Of a stretch of 64,000 bases of DNA, positions 26,343 to 39,250 are shown one piece after another. Origin of the DNA: Centroberyx gerrardi (lineage: Eukaryota > Chordata > Actinopteri > Beryciformes > Berycidae); NCBI RefSeq assembly GCF_048128805.1, contig NC_136010.1, positions 15,541,980-15,605,979 of the forward strand. Reading direction: 5' to 3'. Numbering within the stretch: position 1 is the stretch's first letter; each line of letters begins with the position of its first letter. Below the pieces are notes generated by a model that worked only from the letters and a program-made list of their open reading frames with translations, did no database searches and had not been told where the DNA came from. Position numbers and translations under genes: made by a program.

Positions 26343-29338
26343 CATCCCCCCTCTTATTGGTCTTCTCTTAACAGGCAGACATTTTGTCAGATCAGGCTCA
26401 CCACTTTAAACTCCTCAAGAAGGATTTTTATTTTAACAATTTTTGTTTTAATAATTCTTTTATGAAATGTTGCCACTATGGCTTCTTTATATGAGCAACT
26501 CCTATTCATGCCTGCATCGCCTATACACCGAAAGGGAAGACTGTTCTCATTAAAATGCAACCGCAGCCGCTGCATCTATAACAGGTTTCTCTAAAAGAAA
26601 AGATTTGAACCTTGTATCCTATGAGACATCTGGAATATGAGAATTCAGCTGGTAACTTCTGCATTATTTAACAAACCCTCGAGCCATCTGATTTCTCACA
26701 GGTGTATATGATGCTGTTTCTCATTATTTCACAGCACACAAACATCATGCCCCTCAGATGTTTCTCTGAATTACAAAGTGGCATTGAATTAATCTTTCTG
26801 TTAAATGAATACACTTTGTACATCACACCTTGAAGTTGTTCTGCCTGCCTCGGCCTTCTCAGACTTTCTGGATCCAATTTTTTTCATGAAATGATAACAC
26901 ACGTATCAACACACTTTACCTGATACACCCATCAGGTGTATGGCAAATGGTATGTACTGGCAAATGCAATTGATAACACAAGCAGTGTGCAATGCGCAGT
27001 CAGGGCATGTTGTGTGCTTTTTTCACGAAGAACAGAAATAAATCTTGCTAAACACCACTGACCAGCTGTTCACTAATCTCTCTCACATGCAGAAGAGGGA
27101 GACCAACTGAACAGACATCAGCATGCCCGACACACACTGCAGACCTGCTGTACTTTACAGTGGAAAGTCAGGAAGGTCTGACTCTCAGTTTTCTGTCTGT
27201 GCGTTGTGTTCAGATCATAGACTGTACGTTCAGATTCATGAAGTATAAAATAAATACAGACTGACAATGAATAAACCTCTATAAAAGTGAGAGAATAGAG
27301 ATTGTTTTTAGAAGTGAATGGTGGGATTTAACTAAATACCTTAAGCTGTCCCAGTGTGGTCTCTCTGTTACTTTGTTGTCACCGGGGAGAGCTTTGATGC
27401 CGTATTCCTTTATCCCCCAGCCGCCACGACAGATCGATACGATGTTTGACTCGCTGGTTAATATTTAATCACTCTGCATTGATTGTGGATGCATGGCATT
27501 CCAGAGGTTTGGACACCCAATTACTGTCACTCATAAAACTAAACACAGACTCTCTTACACAATACTGGAGGGGTTTGCATTCATTATTTCAACAGTCTTT
27601 GCTGCAGGCTGGCCTTTATGTACCACTCAGAGTCATGCTTTTCTCATTATTCTTAACAAACTGACTGGGTAAACAGCGTGTTACTGTTTACTTTCTATTC
27701 TTATTAAAACAGTTTGTCCAAATTGCTTAATCTTGTTTAAAGTCTCTAAAAGGAACAGTTCTCCACTTACAGGCAACAATGAATAATGAGTGGAGCGTCA
27801 CGCTAGTTGAGCTCTGTCAAAAAGAGGGCCTCCATTATGTTATCTGGGCCTAGCAGACAGTCACCTCAAAGCACGATAATTTACTCTAATGCCCTTACCA
27901 CAAAGACAACACTCCATCCATTTAAACGGTGCCATTATACAGATAAAGCCTGTGTATGGATTTGAGTTCAGATTGAGCCGGAGTTTTGCAGATGGCGATT
28001 CGCTCACGGAGCAGTTGTGTGGGAAACAGTGTTCACCTTACCAGTCAGAGCGCATCACTGCCCTAGATGTGTGTGACGCGTTGTGGCCGGCAGCGGTTAG
28101 CGGCAAACTTTCCCCCCCCATCAGAATGTCATGTGACATGTGACTGGCAGAACAGAGAAAACAAGAGATGACAATGTGTTATGTTGTGGGATCTTCAGTG
28201 CGTTTTGAATGTCATGCATGTTGTAGTGTTTACAGATATGGATGCACACATGACACAGGCGTAGAAGACATTTTAAAGAGATAAGCATGAATCAAATGAA
28301 TACAGGCTATACAATAAAAACTAGAGCATGGCAGCCCTATTCAAGGCCTTTTGAGACCAATGCCATCCGTAAGCAAGACAAGCAGCAGAGATAAAAGTGC
28401 GATAGGCTCCGGTCCCACAGTTGAGTCACCATGCACACTCCCAGCACTCAACATTGAGATGAAATGGGATGGAAAGCTCCCTTTCATACAATGCTATTCA
28501 GGCCACTGCCCTCGCAGCCTGTGGTAGAGTGCCAGTTACTGTACTTTATCTCAACAGGCAGGAAACACACAGAGATTTTTTTTTTTTTCCCACAGTGCCA
28601 TGTGTTTCTCACCTGATCCCATCTCACTCACTCCAAACGGTAGACTCCCCAAATATGAGTAATGTTATAAGATAATGTTATCGTCAGCTGTTAACAATGA
28701 TTCATTTTTCTGTCTAATGTCAAACATGTTTTTTCGTCGCCGTCGGGTGAAAACCTCACATCTCTGAAATGTCAGCTATTCAGGAGCTAAGAAAAGACGC
28801 ATTGTTTTTAGCTTGATGGCAATGCATTTATCCAGTGGGTGTTGAAAGGGTTTCATAGAGGTCAGAGAATTTTCTCAAACCACACAGGGGAGAATTTAAT
28901 CCTTCAATTGAGGTGAAAACATGAAAATCAAATCTGTATTATTGTGCATATTGAACAAATCTTTAAAAATGTAGGTCAATATAGTCCCACTCCCAACCCA
29001 GAGGAGAAATAATTCAGTGTTTTTAATCTAATTATAGTACGAATTAATCATTTTAAATGTAAGAGTTGCAACTCTCCCTTCCTATTATGAGAGGAAAAAA
29101 GGGAGAAAAAAGCAGGAGTTTAATGACCTGAAATTTCACAGCCAGGTCAAACCACAGGTTAATTACCCAGAAATTAGCCCTGTCCACGTCAAATGGATAA
29201 ACAGTATGAAAACAACAAGGCTGTTTAGGTTCCCTTGTCAACAAATGGCACAGGAATTTACATATCTCTTCTGTTGAGTAAAGATGAGCCAAAAGGTCAG
29301 AGGTCGGTGTGTGTGTCTCTAATCCTCTGTGGGAGGGA

Positions 29339-29352
29339 GGGGGGGGGGGGGG
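29339..29352. repeat. G14 homopolymer
   Basis: Fourteen consecutive G after gggagggagg. This string fits a G-quadruplex, and is also a place where assembly length is often unreliable. Confidence 0.9.
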
Positions 29353-29674
29353 AGTCAGAGGGCATGACTTGCCCTCTGAGTCGCTCTGGGTGACTCCCTC
29401 AGATTAATCAGGTAGGAGGCGACACGCGGCCCGGAGACTGATCTGCTTCATCCCTGCTGAGTTCATGCTGGCACACCATCATAAAGTCCAAGTGGTTCAC
29501 AGCAGGGAGTTTACAGGGAGAAGTGATACTGGTGACTGGTAAAAGTTATATATGGAAAACCCTTTCTTTTTAAATTCATACTTGCATGTGTTTGGATTTA
29601 TTCAGAGAAAGGTGACCTAGCACATATCTACTCTTTCCAGCAATGTCCTCCTCACTCACACAGTTACACACACT

Positions 29675-29689
29675 CCCACCAGGGGGACT
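29675..29689 (+). promoter_or_regulatory. CTCF-like motif between ren and magi1
   Basis: The sequence cccaccagggggact matches the CTCF core CCACCAGGGGGC with A in place of the final C. It lies in the divergent intergenic region, 1.5 kb upstream of the magi1 ATG. Confidence 0.35.
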
Positions 29690-29749
29690 GTCCTGTACAG
29701 CCACAGTCCTCTGCTGTTGGACTCTGTGCAACTGGGCAAGGTTATCATT

Positions 29750-30335
29750 GTAAACTGAAACTAAAACTAAAATGAAACTAGGAGTAACACTGATTTAAAG
29801 ATTAAACACTGTTGTAAACTTAAATGAAAATAAAAACGAGACAGAAACTAAAACTGAACTGAAACTATTGTCTAGCCTACTTATAAAACTCAAAAATAAT
29901 AAAATAAAAATGTAAGTGAAATGGTTTTAGTGTTTGTGTTCGTTTATGTGCAGGATAAAAAGGAGAATATATTTTGGGTGGAGAATTTAGAAGTGGTCCC
30001 AACTTTAAGTTAGCTGAGGATGTATTGAAAAAGTAATGCAAATATTTTTCATTATATTTTTACGACTTTCTGATTTATTGTTCGTATTACACAATACCTG
30101 TTCCTATACTAAATACCTGAACTTCTATCATTAAAATATAGGCTACCATCCCTACCAAAAACACAAAAAAAAAAAACTGAAACTAAAATAAGACAAAACT
30201 AAAACTAAACATTTGTTGCCACATTCAAATAAACAAATACATAATAAAAGAAAAACTGAACTGAAACTCAAACTGAAACTCAGACTGAAAAGTAACTAAA
30301 ACCATACTGAAATTGAGATTAAAATTGAAAACTAC
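29750..30335 (+). repeat. A-rich dispersed repeat (copy A)
   Basis: A long stretch dominated by aaactgaaactaaaact words, with an internal ccctaccaaaaacac segment. A related, inverted copy is at about 48684-49120. This pattern is common in teleost genomes; the transposon class is not certain to me. Confidence 0.6.
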
Positions 30336-30589
30336 ATGAAAATAAATCATCCACTTTCCCCCTCCTAGAATTGACCTGCTGGTTTGGGATTTGAACCGAC
30401 AACCTGTCAGTTATAAACCTACTGTCATTAAGACCTGCATTTAACTTTCACACTTTAACACTTGTGTAGAGCCTATACACGGTGTGTCAAAGTCCCTTTG
30501 TGCCATTATTTATGAATAAAGAGCAAAGCGCCTGAGGGGGATTAGATGTGGAGATCGCTGTAATCCGGTTGGAAACGCGTGTGGGCAGA

Positions 30590-30620
30590 AAGGCAGGCAG
30601 GCAGGCAGGCAGGCAGGCAG
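30590..30620. repeat. (GGCA)n tandem repeat
   Basis: About seven copies of the tetranucleotide GGCA/CAGG, about 610 bp upstream of the magi1 ATG. Confidence 0.9.
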
Positions 30621-30690
30621 AGGCCGGGAGGGGCTTTAGGACCCAGTAGGTGGAGGGTCGGGTAGGATTTCCCCTCGTAGAGTAGCAGTT

Positions 30691-30704
30691 GGACGCATGC
30701 GTCC
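30691..30704. promoter_or_regulatory. Perfect 14-bp palindrome, NRF1-like, in the magi1 promoter region
   Basis: ggacgcatgcgtcc is its own reverse complement and contains the GCATGC centre of the NRF1 site (GCGCATGCGC) with the two outer C/G positions changed. It is about 530 bp before the magi1 start codon, in a relatively CpG-rich stretch. Confidence 0.4.
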
Positions 30705-31042
30705 CCCTATACTATTTCTCCATTCCCAGCGCAGGAACAAATAGGATGAACTTGTCATGTTACCTGCTTAAAGGCGCCGCTGGTTGTGTGAAAAGCTCAG
30801 CCTACTTAACTGGGTAGGTAAAGGTAACAGTTTCTGCTCATATAAAGTTAAAAGAGGAAGAGAGCCGATAGAGGAATCAAAACAAGGAGATTAAAGAGAA
30901 GAAGAGCCGGGTCTTTGCTTTGGTGAAAGTAAAGCGGGCAATCAGAGAGCGGATTAGATCCTCTGCCCTCTGATAGCGTGCGTGTTATTAAAGAAGATGT
31001 GGGAACAACAACAGAAACAACAACAATCGGGATTTTGATCCA

Positions 31043-31207
31043 ATGGGATATTTACATCTGCGACTTCGGGAAAGTATGCCTTGGTTTAGAAGAAGGGTGA
31101 AAATATTCCAACTTGGAGTGATGTCCAAGCAACCTGAAGTTGTCTGTGTTCTGGGACTATCTGTGTGCTATGCATTGGCTGATTTTTGTACCATTCCGCG
31201 GGACTAA
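31043..31207 (+). CDS. Upstream ORF in the magi1 leader (54 codons)
   Basis: An ATG-started frame (MGYLHLRLRESMPWFRRRVK…) that stops 26 bases before the magi1 ATG, with a second in-frame ATG at 31076. A shorter one starts at 30997 (MWEQQQKQQQQSGF). If the transcript covers this stretch, these would act as uORFs and lower main-frame translation. There is no similarity to a known peptide. Treat it as a candidate; the transcription start is unknown. Confidence 0.35.
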   Translation: MGYLHLRLRESMPWFRRRVKIFQLGVMSKQPEVVCVLGLSVCYALADFCTIPRD

Positions 31208-31227
31208 CGGGTTTGGTTTGGGTGTAA

Positions 31228-31536
<309 letters not shown>

Positions 31537-31592
31537 TGAATGAAATACAGATCAAGGTGCTGATGAAAGAAACTCAGATAAAAGTCAAGTCA

Positions 31593-31596
<4 letters not shown>

Positions 31597-31623
<27 letters not shown>
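31597..31623. repeat. (CA)n microsatellite
   Basis: About 13 CA units, 65 bp after the magi1 exon 1 donor. Confidence 0.95.
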
Positions 31624-31625
<2 letters not shown>

Positions 31626-32575
31626 GGAGAGGTGAAAGCCCAGAGGAAGTTATTTTATAATTGCCATGTGGCACAGCATCTTAAGCACACAGTGAAATGG
31701 TGAACTACATGCATGTAAAGTAGGGCAGAGGAATGTGGCTCTCGCTGGTCATCTCGTTTCCAGCAGCATGGGATCATGGCTTGACATGAAGCTGCCCTGA
31801 CAGTCATCCTGCCCCCGTTTGTCTGAGGTTGCCAAAGCCACACTGGGCCAGACCTGCAGGGTCAGAGATTAGGCCACTTAGAGCGACTGCAGCTCCACAG
31901 CCTCAGCTGTAGGCCGCTTCATTCACAAGATGCACTGACCAGAGCCAGTGTGCTGCTCCCACATGTGAATGGAGCAAAATCACAAACTTTTGATGCTTGG
32001 CCCTCTTCCTAAAGACTCTTAGGATAAAGCCACCTCATGAGTTTCGTTGTTTAACTCCCACTGCAGGTAGAATCCCAAACGGTGGTTCAGTTTGCAGTGA
32101 CAGTTTCACAGTGCTTCGTGGTGAAAGAGAGCATGTTATTGTCTAAGTGAAAGGCGTGTTTTTTGCGAACCCCTCAACAAAGTGATGGATGCAATCATGC
32201 TTGTGAGAGAGACACACCACTCATGGGCAGCTGGGGTTATTTCTGGAAGTGCTCACTGCCTGTTAGATGAGCTTGACCCATTGCCCACGGTCTGCTGCGC
32301 ATCTGTCTGGGAGACAGCTGGAGGGAGAGGGATGCAGCCACTGATTGTAACCTCTGCTTTTTGTCAGTGTCTCAAGTTTACTTTGCATGACTTGGTGTTT
32401 TTGTTGTTATCCATCCCAGCTGAGTCAGGATGTTATGTGGTCCTGCGTGAGCAGTTAACACTGGGACAACTCAAGGTTTTAGCTCTCATTTCAAAAGGCA
32501 TAAGCTAGGTGTATTTCACTTCAACTACCAGAAACAGCATTCTGTCTGCCATCAGCTTTCCATGCTGGTTCACAC

Positions 32576-32576
<1 letters not shown>

Positions 32577-32629
<53 letters not shown>
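32577..32629. repeat. (CA)n microsatellite
   Basis: About 26 CA units, pure. Confidence 0.95.
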
Positions 32630-32634
<5 letters not shown>

Positions 32635-33174
32635 ATTGTGGACACACATTGTGCGCATTGACAGAGCTAAGAGTGCCTCTCTGGGAAAATCATTAACTGT
32701 GTTATATAACAGAGGGTTAGTTTTGGTGCAGCGTTATTGCCTCAGTGATGTACTGTATGTCCATTAGTGGCTCCACAGTGAATGCTTGGCCTCTCAGGCT
32801 AAAGTCCTGACCCGTCTCACACTGGGACAGGAGCTCAGCACTAAGCTTGCCTTGTGAGTGCAGAACGGACGTTTGGCCGCCGTTTATTTGACATATGATC
32901 ACACTAGGCCTGTACTGCTATAATAGCACCATGGTAAATATTTCATATTTCTAAACAAATTTGAAACTGTTTTGAACTCTTAGGAAAACACTTCTTAACT
33001 GCTTCTTAACTCCGCTTCACAATGCATGTTTAGATGTGAAGGCAGCGGATCATCCGAGGCAAAGATAAAAGCAATTTGTCAGACTGTAAGCATGAAGAAA
33101 ATCCTGAGCCCCCTTCATGCCTTTGCCATCCGTCTCTTGCATGAGTCAGCAGATTCCCCTTGACTCTAATTAAA

Positions 33175-33190
33175 GGGGGGGGGGGGGGGG
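33175..33190. repeat. G16 homopolymer
   Basis: Sixteen consecutive G. It is G-quadruplex capable and a place where assembly length may be wrong. Confidence 0.9.
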
Positions 33191-33577
33191 TATTCTTTGA
33201 CTACCTGAGTAGCTCTCTAGCTCACAAGACCTCCATTGTGCTTCAACCTGTTGGGCTCCCATGCAGAACCGGCCCCCCAGGGGGAAGGGCGGTCCAGTCC
33301 CAGACCAGGTGACAGGCTGTCGGGGCGGATCGGATCTCTCTCCCTTCCTCTCCAAAGGGCTGTGGGTCTTATTACAGGGCCCGATCAGCTCAGCAGGGGG
33401 AAACTCTATCAGTGTGAGCAGGTAGGCAGGTCATTGCTGTGGTAGACTGAGGCCCCGCAGGTGTGTTGCTCTCTCTCTCTGGAATGCAGCGTCGAGCCCC
33501 CTGAACGAAGCCTGAGCATTCCTGTGGAGAAGGTGGAATATTACACTGCGACTCCTGTGGCGTTGACTCTGTGACTG

Positions 33578-33578
33578 T

Positions 33579-33612
<34 letters not shown>
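33578..33612. repeat. (TG)n microsatellite
   Basis: About 17 TG units. Confidence 0.95.
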
Positions 33613-33614
<2 letters not shown>

Positions 33615-34917
33615 TGACTTGAGTGTGTGCTATTGTGTTAACTCGGGCTTTTTGTTAAGCTTTGTGCAAACAACACTTCAAATTGGGCAGGAGTGAATGA
33701 GCTGTGAGAATGTAACGGGTTCAGTGGTTTCCATAAACATCAAACCGTTGTGCAGAAATATTGCTGCATTAATGCTGCCAGGTCATATCAGGGCTGTGGA
33801 ATAGAGAATAAAATGCTCAATACTCAGAAAACAGAATTCACATGTTTACACATCTGACGTCTACTGATTCAACTATAATGCCTATAGGCATTTTGTTCTA
33901 ATTGCATAGGCCTGGTGTACAAAAAGTGAATAGCTCAATAGTTAAATTATTCACGCCAAAATACATATACACACAAAGTACACAATAAAGGCAAATATAC
34001 TCAGTGATTGTGCAACTTTATCCTCTTTCTTTCCTCTTCAACGAGCTATAGAAACTTTATATTTATTTATATAAATCATGCTTTGTTTCCAGAGGCCCAG
34101 GTGAATAACAAAGAGATTTATAGTATGGCATAATGTTCAGGTTAAAGTACATGGAGACAGTATTTATTATTCAGCTATGCAATGCTGAAAAGGGGATATA
34201 AGGACTTTGACCCAGCAGCAAAGCTCTTATCTCTTAATGTCAGTTGAAGCCGGCTCGCAGGTGAAAGGTTTTTATCAGCAGTGTCTTGTCCTGCCAGGAT
34301 TTCAATGACACAGCACTTGATAATGGTGGCATGCCTGTATATTTAGTAAAGCAAAGTTGTGCATCAAGCCATATCAGTTATTAGATTGACGATTATTGGT
34401 TAAATCTTACATTAAATCAGTCCTAATTTTGTGCCTTTTCATCTGAAATACTTTGTACACAAGTAATACAAAATCAAGATACAGGTTAGAACAAAACAGT
34501 GTTTGTGTTTCTCTGTTTTACAACTTGAAATTCCTCTTGGCAGTTCAGTTGTTTACCCTACTCTTAAACCACCAGCCCCCTCCAGCAGCCATACCTAAAG
34601 TCTGGGACTTAGGGTGACCTGGATCCTGGGTGGGTGGTTGGCCAGGTGTCTGTCCGCTCTCAAGGACTACTGGGCCTCGGACACCTAGAGCTCAGCCCCC
34701 CCAACTTGAACACAGCCCAGGGGGATCGGGACTGCCTGCTGGGCGGGATGGATGCCAGACATTCCTGAGAAGTGGGGCCAGGAGGCTACTGGTACGCCCC
34801 ACTGAATCATCTCATAAGCCCCTGTAACCCAAAAAGTGTCCAACTCTCTGCTGCTGCACCCCTCCTGTCAGGCCCCCGCACCCTCTTGCTTTCTCCCGTC
34901 GCCCCACTCACCCCTCG

Positions 34918-35129
34918 GCAGCAGGGTGGGATAGTGATTAGAGGTCTAACTGGATTCAGTCCTGGGTTCAAAACCTTGTGACAGGGAGCATCTGTCCTGC
35001 TGAAGTGTCCTTGAGCAAGACACTGAACCCCTACTAGCTCCTGCTGCTCTGTAGCTGAGCCTGACCTCTGACCTCACTGTGGAGGGAGGAAAAGATACAT
35101 TTTTCCTTCGGGGAATCAATACGGTATCA
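34918..35129 (+). mobile_element. tRNA-derived SINE, near full length (copy 2)
   Basis: The tRNA-like head has an A-box-like tgggatagtgatta and a B-box-like gggttcaaaacc (34964-34975). The body reads gtcctgctgaagtgtccttg and continues agcaagacactgaacccc; the tail is ccttcggggaatcaata. This is the layout of a Pol III SINE common in teleosts. Two shorter relatives occur at 7.7 kb and 61.8 kb. Confidence 0.75.
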
Positions 35130-36286
35130 CAAAACTGTCCCACTTTAGACCTGGAAATGCTATTCGAGATGCACATTTCTTCATATTTCTTTCATTTCTG
35201 GCACTATCTTTGATTGCACATATGAAAGCTGATTCAGTTACGTAAAGACAGAACTAACTTCTGCCACTGAAAGCATGTCTCTGATTATAGCGCTTGGCTA
35301 AGAAGGCTTACACACATCCAGGGGATGCGAGAGCTTTTCAGGCATAGATCTTTTCTATGATGTGCTCATCTAGGAATGCAAGTTAAGTCCCACTTATATT
35401 TTCTTAACTATGAAGACTTTGTCAGTCTTGATTAAGTGCAGCCGACTGTGTAAGTATATCCCTGAAAGGCTTGTCAAAGGCTTGTGACATGAATCCCACA
35501 GCTAGCTCTCCTCCTCCTCTCTGTACTGCCTGCTTTTTCCCAACCCTTCCTCAGCCTCCGTCCCCTTCTGTGCAGTCTCTCTCCAGCAGCCAACAGGCCT
35601 CTCAGATGTCCCCAATGTTCAGCCTATATAAGCCTGCTCTTATCCACAAACAATAGAACGTCACAGACCCAGAATTTGAAAGTGTGCGAAACTCTAATAA
35701 GTAGGAGGTCTTTAAAAAAAAAAAGGTCACTCTAACCCATCTTCAAAGGAATCGTCAGAATAGCTGTGTGTGCCTGTGTGTGCATGTGTGTTTTAAGTTT
35801 CTTTCTGGCCTTAGTGAAATATGGGCTGACTGCCTAACATTGCTCTTAGCTGTGGCAGCACAGCAGCGAGAGTAGGGCAGCACCACCAGACACAAGCAGC
35901 TTGTGTTATTTAAGCTTGCACAAAGGGCGGCGTAATTCAGAGATTCTGCCTCAGGTGTTGTGAGAATGAGGTTGGAATGGAATGGAGGCCGGAGGGGTAA
36001 AAGTGGATGTCAGGCTTCAGCTGTGGTTATATAAATAAGGCCATTCACAAATTCCAACCTAACTCAAAAAGCGCTAGACTCATTACCAAATAAATACATC
36101 AAATATATCAGAATTGGCCATCTATATTGCTCTTTTATTTTTTTTGCTGTGTTTGGATGTCATGTTATAATTCAAGCCTAATACTGCAGGTTTTTTATTT
36201 ATTTTTCCAACAAAGTAGTGCATAGCTATCTTCTATTTCTCTCCACCTTTTCAGTACCTTTCTATGTCATTATGTGGACTGGAAGT

Positions 36287-36312
36287 GTAGTGTGTGTGTG
36301 TGTGTGTGCGTG
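36287..36312. repeat. (GT)n microsatellite
   Basis: A GT run continuing into GTGCGTGC variants up to about 36338. Confidence 0.85.
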
Positions 36313-36459
36313 TGCGTGCGTGTGCATGCGTGCGTGTCAGTATGTTTGCACATGTGTTTGTCTGGAAGATGGATGGAGAGGTCCGTTGTTTCAGTGGTGC
36401 AGAAAACAGGTGTTACCCCACAGGGAGCCAGGATGTCTAGTCTGGCCCTGGATGCTCAG

Positions 36460-36511
<52 letters not shown>
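36460..36511. repeat. (CA)n microsatellite
   Basis: About 25 CA units followed by a short GA run. Confidence 0.95.
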
Positions 36512-36513
<2 letters not shown>

Positions 36514-37599
36514 AGAGCTTGCTGGGTTTGAAGTAGCTTCAAAATGTGGTCTGAATGCAGAGTGGGTATTTCTCATCGATATTCTCCTGTAATGAAGTGC
36601 TTGAAATGTAGAAATGACCTCAGCTTGAAAGGAATGCTCCGAGCGATAAAGAAGAGTAAATCCATGCCTGTACAGTGTGTTCAGCTCCACACCATGTCCA
36701 TGTTACATTACCAACAACAAACATGAAACACACTGATCTACACTCTTAGGGCTGCCGGAGTCTCTTGTGAGGTTCACATGTGTGTTTACCTGTTTATCTA
36801 CTGTATGAAGCGAACCAAAAGCAGCAAAAGAGGCAGGGTGTCAAGGTCAGAGCTGTCTGCGTCACCTCACACTCTACGTGCTCTACATCTGCTATATTTG
36901 TTCATGTTAATCCCACACATTTAATTCACCCTTATGTCTGTGTCTCTGCATTTAGGCATTTGTTTGTACTTAAACTATGATTTTGCTTAAAAAACGAAAC
37001 CACAATGATAGTACAGTAAAATTGGCTTTGAGCAAGAAGCACTAAATATATGTTTCAGGGTTGTATATTCATTTTTTTTTTAGAGGTAACAATTTTCTTT
37101 GTAGGGGATGCGTGGACTGGTGTGTCTGCAAAATAAATTATCCATTGTGATTACAGGAGTTTGAAACCAGCTCATGCTATTTGGTCACATTTCCTTCTCC
37201 TCTTTTTTTGTCAGTCTTAACTGTACTATCTGAGTACTCACTTTCTCTGGAGTACCCCTCCTTCTTAAAACAAAAGGTTTATTGGATGCTGAGCACAAAC
37301 ATAACAGGTATATTTGTGCAGCACAATCAAAATGTTAGCCTGCGACCTCGTGAGAAATGACTTGCTCCACTGCCTCAGTGTTGAAACTGCTTCATTAAAG
37401 GACAATGTATGCTGGTCCATGTGTTTTTCTCAAACTGGTGAATCATACTTAATTATAATTCTCTAATCTTTGGTATCAGGATGACTGCCCATGTGTGGCA
37501 AGAAGTAGAGAAATAGAAACCAGAAAATAACGGCTGTCAGAATTGTTCCAAGCTGTCTGCTTTTGTTTGTTTATGCATCCAGTATGTGAGAAGTGGTTG

Positions 37600-37960
37600 G
37601 ATTTCATATTTACGTGCCATTCAGGTGTAAAATTTGCATTGCTAACAATGAATAAGATGCATGCATATGCAGTATGGAAGTGATGCATGGAGCACATTAT
37701 GTATTTCACCCACATACTTAACATAATGCCATATGGCCATGCTTTAGATGGTAATTCCCAGTTTTCCATATTGATTGACAGGTTAGACTATAATGAATTG
37801 CAGTTGTGCCCAATTAATGTGTGAAAAGGTGACATTGTAAATCCATACGCCTATTATGACATTCAGTACAACAATCATGACCTCTGAATGATAAGATGCC
37901 ATAGAAATGTTTGATTTGCATAATGAATGACTAAATTATGGACAATAAGAGTAGGTGATT
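37600..37960. promoter_or_regulatory. Candidate conserved non-coding element in magi1 intron 1
   Basis: A repeat-free, AT-rich, complex stretch dense in homeodomain, POU and SOX-like words: atttgcat (37614), caattaatg, and tgatttgcataatgaatgac near 37912 with an intact octamer core. It resembles developmental enhancers of fish. This is judged by eye; no alignment was made. Confidence 0.3.
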
Positions 37961-38662
37961 TGAGACCAGCCAGCTTGTGCTCAGACAGTCACATCTCTAT
38001 GCGATTCTCTCTGGTATTGCTGTGTTCTTATGAATAGCTGTGAACGATTGACGAAGTAAATTACACTCTTATTTCTCTTATGTTTTTTTCTTTGTGTCTC
38101 ATCAAGATGCTTTTTTTTTTGTCCAATAAAAAAAGGCTTTCCTTTGATGTTCCAAACAAGATCTGCCTAATCTGTACTCCGCTGAATGCATGCAGGTCTT
38201 CTGAGACTTGTATGGCATTCAGACTGAGAACACAGAAAGCCTTCAGCTGCAGGATCTTGATTTTGGTCCCCCAAGCATCTCGCCTCATGGGGTGAAAATA
38301 CAAGAGTTTGCAATAGCAAACAATATTGTCATGATTTTTGGACTAAGGTAATATTGAGATCCTTAATGATTTACAGATATTATATTGCAGTTTGATAATT
38401 GAATTATTAGGATTTATAATTCTATTTTTCTTCTAAGTTTTCTTTTTAAGTTTGACTATATGGTCAAAAGCTAGAAAACTTATGTCTTAAAATCTATGAA
38501 TCAATTATTACACTAAATTTAAGATCTTACAGACTTTCAGACATTTTTTTCTGAAACCTATATTTTTTTTAATATTCATTAACAGAGTTGAAAAACATAT
38601 AAAACTATTAACATGTAATGTAATTGTATCATAACATGTTGAGGGAGAAGTTTTCACAATTA

Positions 38663-39250
38663 GGGTTGTAACGATTCACCGATTTGAATCAATGCACTGT
38701 GCTGAATGTCTAAGATACAGCTGCATCGATTCAAACAGCTTGTATCGGGCAAAAGTTGCTAAATCGATGCAGGCTTCTCTCTTGGCTTGGAAAAGCCCGA
38801 TATATGACATGCATATCTTTTTTTTATTTTAGGACCTAATAATGCCATTTACTCCTCGTGTATCATTTAGTCCGTGCGTGTTTCTCTCTCTCCGAGTCCA
38901 TATGCTTGTCTCTGCCTTTGTTTTTCCCTGCTCCTCTGACCATTGTTTTGTCAAGAATGACGACCCACGGAGAGCAAATACGTGCCTCACCAAATACGTA
39001 TATAAATTTCAAGTGTAGGCCCACTTTGGGTTTCGGAAATTTGATCCAAGTGTGGCAATATGCAAAACTTGCCGAGCAGCAGTGAAGTATACAGGTAGCA
39101 GGACTAACTCACTGTGGAACTGCCTGCCCCTCTCCACCTGCAGCTAGCAGCAGTGCAATGAAAAAGCTCTCAAACGGTTCTTCCTCCACTCGCCAACTGC
39201 TCTGCACGGTCAAAATCCATCACTGAAGCTATTGCACATGTAAACATAGC
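38663..39250 (+). pseudogene. Decayed hAT transposase fragment with BED zinc finger
   Basis: It starts with a hAT-like end, tagggttgtaacgattcacc. From 39022 to 39147 one frame reads HFGFRKFDPSVAICKTCRAA and continues VKYTGSRTNSLWNC before a stop: the aromatic and CxxC part of a BED finger, as in ZBED proteins and hAT transposases. The expected histidines are lost. After a frame change, ARSKSITEAIAH (about 39204-39239) matches the region that follows BED fingers in the same proteins. It is broken by stops and frameshifts and is not a working gene. No right terminus was found. Confidence 0.6.

Larger units (their letters stand above)
18589..30990. other. Intergenic region between divergent ren and magi1
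   Basis: About 12.4 kb in which no coding exon is recognised; all open frames are short and unlike known proteins. It contains the ren promoter side (18.6-19 kb), microsatellites at 21.1, 21.3, 22.2, 25.6 and 26.3 kb, a G14 run, a CTCF-like motif at 29675 and an A-rich dispersed repeat at 29.75-30.33 kb. The right end forms the magi1 promoter side. Confidence 0.6.

Noticed and set aside
18589-31000. A kiss1, golt1a or plekha6 gene beside ren, as expected from human gene order
   Set aside because: No exon of any of these could be recognised on either strand of the interval.
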